NCBI RefSeq assembly: GCF_029227915.1 | Contig: NC_079886.1 | Coordinates: forward strand, 17,460,501 to 17,524,500 | DNA from: Hydractinia symbiolongicarpus | Lineage: Eukaryota; Cnidaria; Hydrozoa; Anthoathecata; Hydractiniidae | Reading direction: 5' to 3' | Length of the DNA stretch: 64,000 bases | In this document: piece by piece, positions 45,142-55,051 of the stretch | Layout of the letters: each line of letters begins with the position of its first letter | Position numbering within the stretch: position 1 is the stretch's first letter | The notes under the pieces: generated by a model | The model's input: the letters and a program-made list of their open reading frames with translations, nothing else | What the model was told of the DNA's origin: nothing | Databases searched by the model: none | Position numbers and translations under genes: made by a program

Positions 45142-45490
45142 TATGGAGTTATATGTGGGACAATATTCGTGTATGGTTTTCGTCGCGTCGTAATAGTTTT
45201 CGTCCTGTCGCATCTTTCTTCGTGGCGTGGTTTTCTTCGACTCGTAATAGTTTTCGTCGTGTCGTATCTTTCTTAGTGGTGTGGTTTTCTTCGACTCGTA
45301 ATAGTTTTCGTCGTGTTGTATCTTTCTTCGTGGTGTGGTTTTCTTCGCAACGTAAGGCTCTTCGTCGTGGCGTGTTACTCTTGTTGGTGCGATATCATGT
45401 TTCCTCGTGTCGTATTTCACTTCGTGGGGTATTTCACTTTGTGGCGAGAAAGTTATGCTTTTTACACGGAATTACTAACTTCGTGAAACT
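45142..45490. repeat. Left long TIR with 54-bp subrepeats
   Basis: Begins TATGGAGTTATATGTGGGAC. Then about 3.5 units of a 54-bp repeat containing TTTTCGTCGTGTCGTATC and TTTCTTCGTGGTGTGG, followed by a TTTCACTTCGTGG stretch. Confidence 0.9.
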
Positions 45491-45645
45491 TCTACACATT
45501 ATATTTCACTTTCTTTCTAGGCAGAGCTAGCTATTATTTGTGTCATTTTCTTTTAATAAACGATACATTCTTAGCTATAGATTTGGCTAGCTATACATTT
45601 TTAGCATGCTACACTGTATAATCTATTATCTATTTTGTAGTTTAA

Positions 45646-46888
45646 ATGGATTCTGATGAAAATATAAAAAATCAAGTGACAGAATACCTGAGATCAACAT
45701 TAAAAGAAGTGTTACATAACATAGAAAACTATAATTCTAATCATGATCGAAATGGAATCGATTATATTAATTATAAGCTTGATCAATGTGTGGCAGTTTT
45801 CAGTGAGGCACAGCAAGTGTGGGGCAGAGAATATTTCAGTGATAGTTTGTTTGACGGAATAACACAAGCAAATTGTTTACTTAATGACATTGACATAGAA
45901 TCAGAATCAGCTCAACTAGTTATTGTAAATAGTGGTTCTATAGGTAGACCATCAGTTAATATACCAAAAGAGACTTTAAAATTATATTTGAACTATGGAT
46001 TTACACAGGTAGAAATAACAAAAATGTGCCATGTGAACAGAAAAACAATATGTAGAAAAATTGAAGAATACAAACTTAAAGATTTTATACGCCCTCACTC
46101 CCAGTTATCTGATGATGCTTTGGATATGGAAATTCGTAAAGTTCAAGAAAGTTTTGAAAATTGTGGCATTCGAAGAATGAAGGGTTTTTTACTATCACAG
46201 GGCATTAATATGCAGTGGTACAGAATAAGATCTGCAATGTGACGCACAGATCCAGCTGGTATGATTCTTCGAAGAACCCAACTGAATGTTATCCAAAGGC
46301 GGAAGTACTCTGTGGCAGGACCCTTATCCTTATGGCACATCGATAAGAAATCATTAGTTGATTCGCTGGAATTTTGTTTTCCATGGTTGTGTAGATGGGT
46401 TTTCTCGAAAAGTCATGTTTTTGAAATGCAGTACAAACAACAAAGCAAGTACAGTTTTAAATCTGTTTAAAGTGGCTGTGGATAAGTTCGGGTTACCTTC
46501 AAGAGTTCGTGGTGATCGCGGTGATGAAAATATGGATGTAGCATGGTACATGTTTTCACATCCTGATCGAGGACCAGAAAGAGGCAGCTTCATAGCTCGA
46601 AAAAGTTGCCATAATCAAAGAATAGAAAGATTTTGGAGGGACCTTTATACTGGTTTTATTTTCATTTATTACAACTTATTTCTTTATTTAGAACAGAATG
46701 AATTGTTGGATATTGGTGACACGACCCATATGTTTTGCCTGCATTTACTTTTTTTACCTTGTATTAACCGTCATTTAACGCAGTTCATACGAGCTTACGA
46801 TAATCATCCATTGAGATCTGAAAAAAACATAACACCCATGCAACTGTGGATACATGGTTTACACGTAAACAGTGAGGTATACAGGTGA
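45646..46888 (+). pseudogene. Integrase-type DDE transposase, one stop and one frameshift
   Basis: The N-terminal 199 codons (45646-46242) include a helix-turn-helix (EITKMCHVNRKTICRKIEEY). A TGA at 46240-46242 sits where R-x-R-x-A-M continues R-T-D-P-A-G in the same frame; a CGA-to-TGA change is plausible. LSLWHID gives the first catalytic Asp near 46341. A one-base slip near 46345-46357 leads to the frame 46358-46888 (TTG-initiated), with [16 protein letters not shown] (second Asp) and [15 protein letters not shown] (Glu). The C-terminus has [19 protein letters not shown]. The protein is complete apart from these two lesions, so the copy died recently. It is related to the fragment at 148-584. 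Confidence 0.85.
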
Positions 46889-48244
46889 CTCTTTAATTCA
46901 AATATAATTGGGAAAATTACGGAAGGGAAAATATAAAAGTCTAAGCAAATTCGTTGACATTTCCGAAAAATTGCTGCTACCGAATCACCCGGTTGCCAAC
47001 CTCGTCCCTAAGACTTCTCGGCTTTCACCGGCCCTGCGCTCACTTACAAGTATGTATAAAATATAAATTGTTTGCGAATTTGCCTTGTATTCGCAAACTT
47101 AAATTCCGCATTTTACTTAATTTCCGTTCGTTCGCAATTTTCCTGTAAATTTAGTATAAACATCCACTTTACAAAGGAAATAATTCCCGAATGCTGGAAT
47201 GTCTACATATTTAGCGCCAATAAACTTTCCCGATTTGGGCCAAAAATCGCGAAAGTTTCTTCCTTTAAAGTAGCTATTTCAAATACTTGATTCGCAATCT
47301 TTAATTCCGCAATTCAATAAAAATGTTCTCATTTGCATTTTTTTATTCCAAATTTTTTACAATTCGCCGCAAGAAATAGAGGTTGGTCCTTGTTTTATAC
47401 CCTGAAAATGATTTTCAGCAAGAGCCCTGTATATTTTATAAAAAAGTGGAAAACAATAAAAAAATTTAGCGTTTCAGGGATATTTCGAAAAAATATGGAG
47501 ACTTTTTTTTCGCATAACAATTGTAGTCCTTGTCGAAAATATCACATGCAAAAAAATACTAGTGAGGATCTTGTTTCTGCTTTCGCGCTCAGAGGGTGCT
47601 TGAAAAACCCGTAATTAATGTGCGGATTTTTTTCTTTAAAAGAGTTAAAAAGTACAATAACTGATAACATTTTACCTGAAATTCGGTTAAAAATTTAAAA
47701 ATTGTGCAAAGAATAAATTATTTTTTAGTAGAAGCTTTGACAAATTAAATTCTGGAAGAAGAGCTTAAAAAAAGATCTTGTTGTAGAACACTTTTCCACA
47801 TTAAAAGAAAAGAAATCAACATAACAGAAATCAACATTTTTCTGCAGTTGCATCCGAAAGTTTTATCCGGTGGGAACAAAGTTTATATCCAGAATTTATC
47901 ACGCAATATTGTAATACAGCTTGAGGAATTTAGAGGAGAGTCTGACAGCTAAATTTAACTTCTTAAAATCATTGCTGAAACATTGAGTCATGCATGTGTA
48001 GCTAGCTAGCTCTTTAAAATTTTTCTCAAAATCTTCCCCACTAAACTGGCTAGCTAACTGTATTAAACTAACTGCATAAACATAAATTATTACATAAAAC
48101 TCTTACACAACACATAATATTTCTTCATAATCACAAATGTAAAACTTAATTAAAAATAGAATATAATTTTTAGCACTAAACTTAAAAAGATTAAGTTTAT
48201 TTGACCGCACTTTTTTCATGTGACTTGGATTTCTTGTAAGCGTT
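46889..48244. other. Noncoding interior of the IS3EU-like element
   Basis: AT-rich; a TTCGCAAA/TTCCGCAATT-type motif recurs at 47065-47320, similar in style to 39300-39420. No convincing frame; the 93-codon frame at 47333-47614 is low-complexity. Confidence 0.5.
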
Positions 48245-48481
48245 GTACGAATTAAGTAATTTCGTGTTAAAAAAGCATAAAAATTTGTCGCTACGAAGTA
48301 AATACGCCACGAAGTGAAATACACCACGAAGTGAAATACGACTCGACGAAACGTAAAACCACCTCACAAAGAAAGATACGAGTCGAAGAAAACCACGCCA
48401 CGAAGAAAGGTACGACACGACGAAAACTATTACGACGCGACGAAAACCATACACGAGTATTGTCCCACATATAACTCCATA
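48245..48481. repeat. Right long TIR with subrepeats
   Basis: Inverse of the left TIR; on the minus strand it begins TATGGAGTTATATGTGGGAC at 48481. It has fewer 54-bp units than the left side. Confidence 0.9.
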
Positions 48482-48522
48482 GTTTTCGCTTAGAAATTTC
48501 CTGTATTCAGCACAATGGCACA

Positions 48523-48893
48523 ATGGTTCCTTTGTCCTTTGTCAAAGCGTTGAATTTAGCAGGAAAGACAAATTTAACTTCGCGTTTACGTTTCCCTATC
48601 ACTTCAACGGTCAATTTGTTCTCCAGATTAGCGTTTAATAATCATAAATTAGACTCGATAATTCCACCGGGACATGACCAACCAACTCCTTCTCTTCGTC
48701 TTCCTTTTTGTTTATGGCAACGGCAAACTTATCATACTCCATAGCTTCTGGTCGGTCATCAAGATGCTGATTTTCTTGATATAAACCCGTTCCAAACATA
48801 TACCGATTCGGGCATTAAAGAAGCCAACATCGAAGACAACTAAATCGATGTTGATGATCTGGACGATGATTTTATGGATATAGAAGATTTGTA
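48523..48893 (+). pseudogene. C-terminal remnant of the outer element's transposase
   Basis: The frame 48523-48744 is protein-like. It is followed in another frame by DADFLDINPFQTYTDSGIKE, A-N-I-E-D-N, a stop, then I-D-V-D-D-L-D-D-D-F-M-D-I-E-D-L ending with TAA at 48891. An acidic tail directly before the right TIR is common in pogo/Tigger-type transposases, but no catalytic part is present, so the assignment rests on position. Confidence 0.35.
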
Positions 48894-49019
48894 AATAATT
48901 TTGATTTTTGAAATAAACGCCGCTCTCCAATAAACGCCCCCCCCCCTTCCCGCCCCTAAAATCTGAAAAATTTTATAAACGACCGCGGCGTTTAATTGGG
49001 AAAATACGGTAGAAGTCTT

Positions 49020-49440
49020 TCTCAGTTTGTGTTTCCTTAGCGGAAAACCCCATTTTAATGCTTCTTAGGATTTTTCGTCTTTTGTTCGTTGCTTCAGTGG
49101 CCTTTTTCTCCGTCTATGGGCATTTGATACAGTTGCTTCCCTAGTAAGTTCAAACCCTCCCAACACTGATAAGATAGAGTTTGGACCATCATTAAAAATG
49201 GTAACAGTAGAGAAAGCAGCAATTTAAAGAGTTGGTTTGTCTACAAAAATGTTTTTGAGACAGCTCCTCCATATCACAGAATTTAACGCCTTATTTGCAT
49301 TTTGTGTTTTAACATGTAAATATTTTGCCAGGAGGCTTTCTTTGGATAAATCACTAAATATTGGCTTCATTTTTTTAAAGATGTTTAATAGATATCTTTG
49401 CTTTGTATCCATTACTGTTCTTAATCTTGTTTGGTTCGTG
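49020..49440 (-). pseudogene. C-terminal part of a multicopy transposon protein
   Basis: The minus strand reads TKQRYLLNIFKKMKPIFSDL, SKESLLAKYLHVKTQNANKA and LNSVIWRSCLKNIFVDKPTL, then after a stop A-F-S-T-V-T-I-F-N-D-G-P. The N-A-N-x-x-L-N-S-x-I-W block is shared by a large family of uncharacterised animal transposon-derived proteins that I recall only from its pattern. The N-terminal catalytic region is not seen, and the 3' part carries stops. It lies just outside the TA-target element. Confidence 0.45.
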
Positions 49441-50797
49441 CATCAATAGGGTTCATCTCTTGGGCACCTTCTGTGTCTGCATTCTGGGTCCTCACAATTG
49501 GTGTATGCTATACATACTCTTAATATTTCTTCTTATGGCTAGCCTATAGAAGTTTTGCATTGAGTCTATAACCTTTTCAGTTAGCCTTCCTTTTCCATGC
49601 AGCGGTGTACTAGTTTGTTAGTTTTTACAAGGTTCCGTAGACAGCGTCTGAGTGTTTCTGAACATGATTAACATATTCTAGTTAATCTGACATCATACTC
49701 CTAATATGATGTGATATCCACAATATCTTTCAATGATAAAGTTTCTCCATCACCAAGATATTCAGCATAAATAAGGTTGTTTTCTCCACTGAACACTTAA
49801 ACATAATTATTGCACCAGCAGACTCCATTGATCCTGAGGATCCAAAATGGTTAATGTTGCAGATTTAACCACCACGCCATTCGTCATATTCTAAAATGCC
49901 AAAAATGATAAGCATAAGGGCGAAATACCTCTCAAAAAACTGTTCCAATGCGTTGCTAAGGCGATATGAAAAAAAATAATTAGAAGCCTATAAAATATCT
50001 AAATTTTGCAAGTTATTAACATAATTTTGCAAAGAACTCTTTTATACTTAAAAAGGAAGCTCTGAACATTTCAAAAGGACGAAAAAATACAATCACAAAA
50101 CTTTAGTTTTTTTCCTTGAGCAGGTAATATTGCTAGAATAGTCGTCGCATCAAAATAAAAGAGCCTTAAGTCCAATTTTTACATTTTAAAATAATCGTTT
50201 TCAAAACTAGCAACTGCTTGAACTCTTTTCAAGAAGTTGCTATTTATCAACCCTTTTCAAGAAGTTGCTATTTATGAACTGTAAGCACTAAAGAAGCTTG
50301 TTTTTGATAATTTGAAGTTAATGTAGAACATTTTTAAGGTGTCTTGACTGTAACATGAAAATAAAGATGGGAAATGACGCATTTGATAATTTTATACTGT
50401 GTTCTCCTATTATTCTTATGATATGTTTTCAGTCGAGTAGGGAGGCAGATTTTGCTCCCTTTGCCTTTGGATTGACAATCATACCGCCCTCGCCATTGCA
50501 GAAGAAGACTTGGCAAATCATTCCTGTGAAATTCAGCAATTATTATCAATTTTTCATTTTATTACTGTTCACAAGATAAGTATTAACAAGAAGTGCGACC
50601 ATGTCTGGGGGGGTACAGTTGTTGATTGCTTCTGCTTTAGTTGCCTCCTTAGGAGAAAGAGTCATGTTACAAACAATATGGGACAGGAAAAATCTGAATA
50701 AACTTTAGATATATATAAAAATATATTTCTTTGGTTTTTAAAAGCAAATTGAAAACAAAGATGCTTGGAATAGAAAGAAAGATGCGAGAAAAGTTAT
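49441..50797. other. No gene; one 30-bp tandem duplication
   Basis: CTTTTCAAGAAGTTGCTATT plus TATCAACC/TATGAACT is doubled at about 50225-50282. Otherwise AT-rich without motifs. Confidence 0.5.
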
Positions 50798-51500
50798 ATG
50801 GATGTCAAGATTTTCGAAACATTAATATTCAACACTCGTGTGAAAATCTGCACTACTTGCAGCGCTTGCAATAATATTAGCACCTCTGAGCAAGTAAGTC
50901 CATTTCTTCAACTGCCCTTGACATCGACTGTACAATCTTCAATAGATAACTTTTTGGAGAGCGAAGAATTGTCAGTTGTCAACTCGTACTTCTGTCACTA
51001 CTGCAATAGTTACCAAACTGCAACAGTTGAAAAGGAGGTCGCAGAGTGCAGTTCAATTTTGGTTCTGCAATTAAAGCGCTTTGCCTATAACAAAGGTCTT
51101 GCGTTTTTTTATAATTTTTTAATTAATTCCTTGTAAAAAGGGAGAATTGTGCTTTTTGAGGCATGTTCTCTAGAGTAGTACAACCTCTAGCTTATTTCCA
51201 AAGACCTAACAAGTTGAGTTCATTATTGCGGTGGCTTGCCACCTCTTTGTAAAATATTTTCTTCTCTAAGGTTTGTTCTCCTGTCACATCTTACCCGGGC
51301 ACCGTTTCTATACCTATCACTGTAGACCGTGAAGTCTGTTGTCGCAAGCACTACAACTTAAGGGCTGTAATTAACCACTCTGGGAATTTGAACAATGGCC
51401 ATTACACTACTGTTGCTTATAACCAAGTGCGTGGTAAGTGGTTTCATTGCAACGACAGAGCAGTGGTCTCTTGCAAACAAAGCTTGCTTAATAGTGTATA
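50798..51500 (+). pseudogene. USP domain, copy B, with retained His box
   Basis: The copy starts inside the USP. It has zinc ribbon CTTCSACNN...YFCHYCNSYQTA, then SSILVLQLKRFAYNKGL. A block of the dispersed repeat (51105-51271) is inserted here. After it VCSPVTSYPGTVSIPITVD, GNLNNGHYTTVAYNQVRGKW and FHCNDRAVVSC follow, to a stop at 51500. Removing the insert restores one frame (K-G-L-V-C-S). His and the N-D of the triad region are intact; the Cys box is lost by 5' truncation. The family's conserved end (K-R-L-G-K-L region) and tandem 3' repeats follow. Confidence 0.85.
51105..51271 (+). repeat. Dispersed repeat block inserted in the USP frame
   Basis: TTAATTCCTTGTAAAAAGGG through GCGGTGGCTTGCCACCTC matches 35890-36045. 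No GT-AG borders were found, so an insertion rather than an intron. Confidence 0.75.
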
Positions 51501-51554
51501 ACCTTACATCCTTGTCCTTAAAGAGGTTAGGTAAATTGCAGTCAGCACCACAAC

Positions 51555-51845
51555 TTCCGGCTTATGTCAGCAAGGGCGTTTGACTATTCTTATTCATTTA
51601 TTTTTATTATTTTTTTAATTATTTTTTTTTTTTTAGTCTTTTTTTAGTTTTTTAGACTCCACTTATTACCTCAGTCAAAATAAAAGCGAAAAACAAAAGA
51701 AATTACGCCAGCAAGGGGGTTTGACTGTACTAGGTCCTATCTTTGGAGAGTGACAACACCACTTATTACCCCAGTCAAAAAGGAAAAAAAAAAAGTTATC
51801 TCAGCAGGGGGGTTTGACTGCACTGGTCTTATGTTTGTGTCCAGT
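51555..51845 (+). repeat. 3' tandem repeats after USP copy B (3 units)
   Basis: Units start near 51568, 51709 and 51801 with (G)TCAGCAAGGG(C/G)GTTTGACT-type sequence. The first has a T-rich spacer like that at 37050-37110. Confidence 0.85.
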
Positions 51846-51850
51846 TACAC

Positions 51851-52160
51851 AAGATTGTACAGAGTAGGACAGATGAAAAGTTATGGATGCAAGAAATGTT
51901 TAGTTCCTGCTGAATACTGTTCGCAGACTTCTTTTGAGGTGACTCAGCTAGACATTTTGGGTACCTTGGTTCAGGATTATGAGTTGAAACCCTTGTCCCC
52001 TTTACAGAAGTCCTGTCCTACTCTGTTTGTCTGTGTGTTTGTTCAATTTTTGTGCCAATTACCACCTTGGAAAAAGGAAGAATTGTGTTCCTTTATATGA
52101 GCATATTCTTTAGAGGAGCAAAACCTCTAGAATTTAAATTTTAAGACTTAACAACTGGTC
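51851..52160 (+). repeat. GTCTAG-hairpin repeat, copy 4
   Basis: Starts CACAAGATTGTACAGAGTAG as at 37350. Here the outer stem is GTTTAG/CTAGAC (one G-T pair) and the inner hairpin ACTTC-TTTT-GAGGT, both still pairing. Confidence 0.85.
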
Positions 52161-52370
52161 GAGTTCATCATTGTGCGTGCACTTTGTAATTTTCTTTCTT
52201 CAATTATTACCTACCAACAACAATGATGTTGAGATGTATAGACAGTCTCCTAATGGTTTGGATGTAAAAATAAGATATTTTTTACCATGACTTTCCACTC
52301 AAAAAACGTTGTTTCCTATTAGCCATTTGAAGAGTTGTTTATTTAAATCATTGACCTTGCTTATCCAGAT

Positions 52371-52402
52371 ATTAGGCTTATTTAGCAAGAAGACGCGAAC
52401 GC
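52371..52402. repeat. Left target duplication (ATT) and TIR of the Harbinger element
   Basis: ATT at 52371-52373, then AGGCTTATTTAGCAAGAAGA continuing CGCGAACGC. The right end at 55020-55048 is its inverse with one mismatch over 29 bases. Confidence 0.85.
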
Positions 52403-52520
52403 GGGATTTCTCAGAGGAAAACCCGAGAAAGGACTAGGCCCGAGCATTTTCACCGCGTCTTGTTTCGTTCGGAACTTGATTTTACAACATTTGACGTCGT
52501 GAACAGAACGTGGTTGGAAA

Positions 52521-53516
52521 ATGGAAGCAACAAGCAAGAAAAGGTAGGTAAATCATGAAAATATAACTGATTTTCGATGCATGTATCTTGAGAACTTTAC
52601 ATACAATGATTTTTACTATAAAATATGATATTAACATAAGTAAATACAAACTCAAAATGAAAACAACAAAGTGCACCTCTACTGGCTAGGCTCTGGTAGC
52701 ACCTAAAAAACAACCAAATTTCTTCAAAGAATAATAAAAAATATATAAACTCTCGTTTTTAGATCTGTTATGCAATGGACTGAAGAAAAAGACATGGAGA
52801 TGATGCGACAAATGACAGCCAGTGGAATTTTCTCCCATAAGTGTGGTAGTAGGGAACGTGGCCAAGTTTGGCAAAACATTGCAGCAATTTTGAATTTAAT
52901 GGAAGGATATGCAGTGAATCCCAGATCGGTAAGAGATCGCTTCACTAATCTTATGCGAAAGTACAAGGCTAAAAATAATAAAGAAATAAGAGGTTCGGGA
53001 CTTGGTGGAGACCCACCAACAGAGTTTGATACCTTATTGGAAGATTTAATAGAACTGAGTGACGAATGTGATCTGAAACACGAACTTGCTGTAGAAGAGA
53101 AGAAAAACTCTGCAAATTTAGAGCAGCAGAAAGCACTAGAGGTTAGACAGACAGCCATGGAAAGAATGAGCGAAACTAAGAAAAGAAATGGTGACGAAAA
53201 TGAAGAACCAAGTAGCTCGAAAAGAAATAGACGCTCAACATCAGAAACTATAGATTTTTTGCGGCAAAAGATGGCTCATGATAAAGAATTACAGGAGCAG
53301 AAGGAAGCTAAGCGATGTGAAAAAATTAACCTACAAAAATCCCAAATGGATCAGACAACAAATATGCTCACAGCTTTTCAGTCGAGCATCCAACAACAAG
53401 CAGTACAACATGCAGATCAACAGAGAAATATTTTACAACTCATAAACCAACAACAACAACAATTCCAAATGTTCATGACTATGTTTTCTCAAAATAAAAA
53501 TAATGATAAAAATTGA
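52521..53516 (+). CDS. Harbinger Myb/SANT-like DNA-binding protein
   Basis: Exon 1 (52521-52543, M-E-A-T-S-K-K) has a GTAGGT donor and exon 2 starts at 52763 after TTTTTAG. The joined reading S-V-M-Q-W-T-E-E-K is in frame, giving about 257 residues. The Myb/SANT-like trihelix occupies roughly residues 10-95, with tryptophans in MQWTEEKDM and VWQNIAAIL, then RSVRDRFTNLMRKYKAK. A charged linker (SSSKRNRRS, likely nuclear-localising) and a Gln-rich coiled coil (INQQQQQFQMF) follow. In Harbinger elements this partner binds the subterminal DNA and carries the nuclease to the nucleus. The start choice rests on the spliced exon. Confidence 0.85.
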
Positions 53517-53848
53517 ACTTTTGCCACACTTGGAACTTTAAACGTTGAAATGTTTTGTTGTTATTTTTTGTTGTGATAGTCAAATCATCAAAAGCTACTT
53601 TTTCTACAAGATTGTATATGTTATTATACAAAAAACCTTTTGTCTTATGAGACTTGAAAGTATGGTTTAAAAAAAAACAGTGTGAGGAATCACATTTCAA
53701 AGAGAAATAAGTTTTGTTCTCAGAATTTTGATATTTTTTAAAATATATTTATTGTGTTTTTATAAAGACACCTACATACTGTATATATTAGAAACTGATA
53801 TTTTTTGCTAAATATATTTATATATTTTGTTCATAGTCTTGTGTATAT

Positions 53849-54928
53849 TCATTGAAAATATTCTTGTAGAGTCGGTGGCTCCTCTTCGAAATAACTGGAG
53901 GTCATGTTTCCATACAAACATGTACGTGCATTATGCAATATACCACAAACCAGCACTGTCTTGCCAACTGGACTTCGGCCAAGTGTCATATCCTTCTTGT
54001 AATCCACGAATTTAAAGAAATTTTTTACATCGCCAAACAACCATTCTACCGACACTCGTACTGCACTCATGGCTTTGTTGTAATTTTTTTGAGCGGGTGT
54101 AATGTTTGGTGCTCGATGTGGTGTTTGTATATGCACAGACAGAGGATAAGCAGGGTCCCCATAAATGCAAAGTGCTTGACCGTTATACCATGCATGGGCT
54201 TGTAGTTCTGCTAATGTCCCTGATTGATGCAGCATGGTGCTGTCGTGTCGTCTTCCTTCAAATGGCCCTTTGAAGTTAGCAATAAGTCCATTTGGCAAAG
54301 CAATACTCTGAAACTTCAGAGCGTGCACACGTTTATGACCATTGTAACACACTCTTTGGTTTTGTTTGGGCCTGGCTATTCTTATGACAGTTCCATCAAC
54401 AAAACCGAAACAATTCAGCAGCGGTGCACCTTTCTGATATATCGTGTCTGAATATTGTTGCAGTTTGGCCGGTTGTAAGAAAGCTTGGTTCCATGAGTTT
54501 AATCTGTGATTGTGATTTTCATAAACAAAGTCTAATACAGTGTTGTAAATCAAGCATAACTCGGTAGGATTACGTCCAAAACTAGCAACCATATCTGTAT
54601 ATCGGCAAGGGAATGCTAAGCGCTTGAGAAAGATGCATAACCCCTCCATTCCTGAGCAAACTGTTCTTTGACTAGTCACAATTTTATCTGGTAATTGGAG
54701 GGCATTTTTCAAATCACTCAAATCTGTTTGGCGAAATCTCAGTTCAGTTAGACAGCGTTGATCATCCCATAAGTTCATGTCAAATGTAGGAAAATTCCAG
54801 TAAGGATAAAGTTCTCTTGACATATTTAACTCTGTTAACAAGAAATATTCCTCGTCGTCGATCGCATCAAAAGCATACGCAAGAAGAATAGCTTCACGAA
54901 CCTCTCGAAGCCCTTGAACAGCTGCCAT
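53849..54928 (-). CDS. Harbinger DDE nuclease (transposase)
   Basis: A 359-residue uninterrupted frame, a normal length for the HARBI1/PIF nuclease family. Catalytic residues sit in NCFGFVDGTVIRIARP (first Asp), ALCIYGDPAYPLS (second Asp) and SAVRVSVEWLFGDVKNFF (Glu); GPFEGRRHDSTML is another family hallmark. The N-terminal third is a helical region without a known fold. A single exon. The start MAAVQGLREV is the only Met in context near the right TIR. Its 3' end faces that of the Myb gene 330 bp away. With both proteins intact, the element may be active. Confidence 0.93.
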   Translation of the reverse strand: MAAVQGLREVREAILLAYAFDAIDDEEYFLLTELNMSRELYPYWNFPTFDMNLWDDQRCLTELRFRQTDLSDLKNALQLPDKIVTSQRTVCSGMEGLCIFLKRLAFPCRYTDMVASFGRNPTELCLIYNTVLDFVYENHNHRLNSWNQAFLQPAKLQQYSDTIYQKGAPLLNCFGFVDGTVIRIARPKQNQRVCYNGHKRVHALKFQSIALPNGLIANFKGPFEGRRHDSTMLHQSGTLAELQAHAWYNGQALCIYGDPAYPLSVHIQTPHRAPNITPAQKNYNKAMSAVRVSVEWLFGDVKNFFKFVDYKKDMTLGRSPVGKTVLVCGILHNARTCLYGNMTSSYFEEEPPTLQEYFQ

Positions 54929-55019
54929 ATTTGTTTACTTTTTTCCGCGCAATTGCTAAATCAAACTTTCGCTAAACATTTGGAGGGAACGGCATCTTAT
55001 CACAACGGCGTTTCAAACA

Positions 55020-55051
55020 GCGTTGGCGTCTTCTTGCTAAATAAGCCTATT
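55020..55051. repeat. Right TIR and target duplication of the Harbinger element
   Basis: GCGTTGGCGTCTTCTTGCTA then AATAAGCCT, inverse of the left end, followed by ATT. Confidence 0.85.

Larger units (their letters stand above)
45142..48481 (+). mobile_element. IS3EU-like DDE transposon with repeated long TIRs
   Basis: Inverted ends of about 240-340 bp (45142-45490 and 48245-48481) start with TATGGAGTTATATGTGGGAC. The flanking 6-mers GTTTTT and GTTTTC suggest a slightly mismatched 6-bp target duplication. The interior has one integrase-type transposase gene on the plus strand (45646-46888). The element sits inside the TA-target transposon 44729-49009. Superfamily naming (IS3EU) is from the transposase type and is tentative. 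Confidence 0.75.
44729..49009. mobile_element. TA-target (pogo/mariner-like) transposon remnant hosting a nested element
   Basis: Ends CCATATTTTCTCAAATAAAC (44729) and the inverse of CCGTATTTTCCCAATTAAAC (49009) are flanked by TA on both sides (44727-44728 and 49010-49011). Further similarity inward covers the AAACGCC-rich blocks and TAAAATCTGAAAATTTTTAT. A TA target duplication is the mark of the Tc1/mariner/pogo group. The interior is mostly the nested element 45142-48481; only a transposase-like C-terminus (48523-48893) remains. Without the nest it is about 0.9 kb. Confidence 0.7.
52374..55048. mobile_element. PIF/Harbinger transposon, apparently complete
   Basis: TIRs of about 29 bp (52374-52402 and 55020-55048) are flanked by ATT on both sides (52371-52373, 55049-55051), the 3-bp duplication expected for this superfamily. 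Inside are two convergent genes with no stop or frameshift: a spliced Myb/SANT-like protein (+) and a DDE nuclease (-). This is the standard two-protein Harbinger layout. It inserted next to, and probably into, a USP LINE (copy C starts at 55049). Confidence 0.9.

Noticed and set aside
45118-45420. 100-codon minus-strand frame with an 18-residue repeat (KTTPRRKIRHDENYYE-type)
   Set aside because: It is read from the 54-bp subrepeats of the left TIR; 54 is a multiple of 3, so an open frame arises automatically. The matching right TIR lies in noncoding context.
51105-51271. Intron in USP copy B
   Set aside because: The borders that restore the frame are not GT-AG, and the block equals a dispersed repeat found elsewhere.
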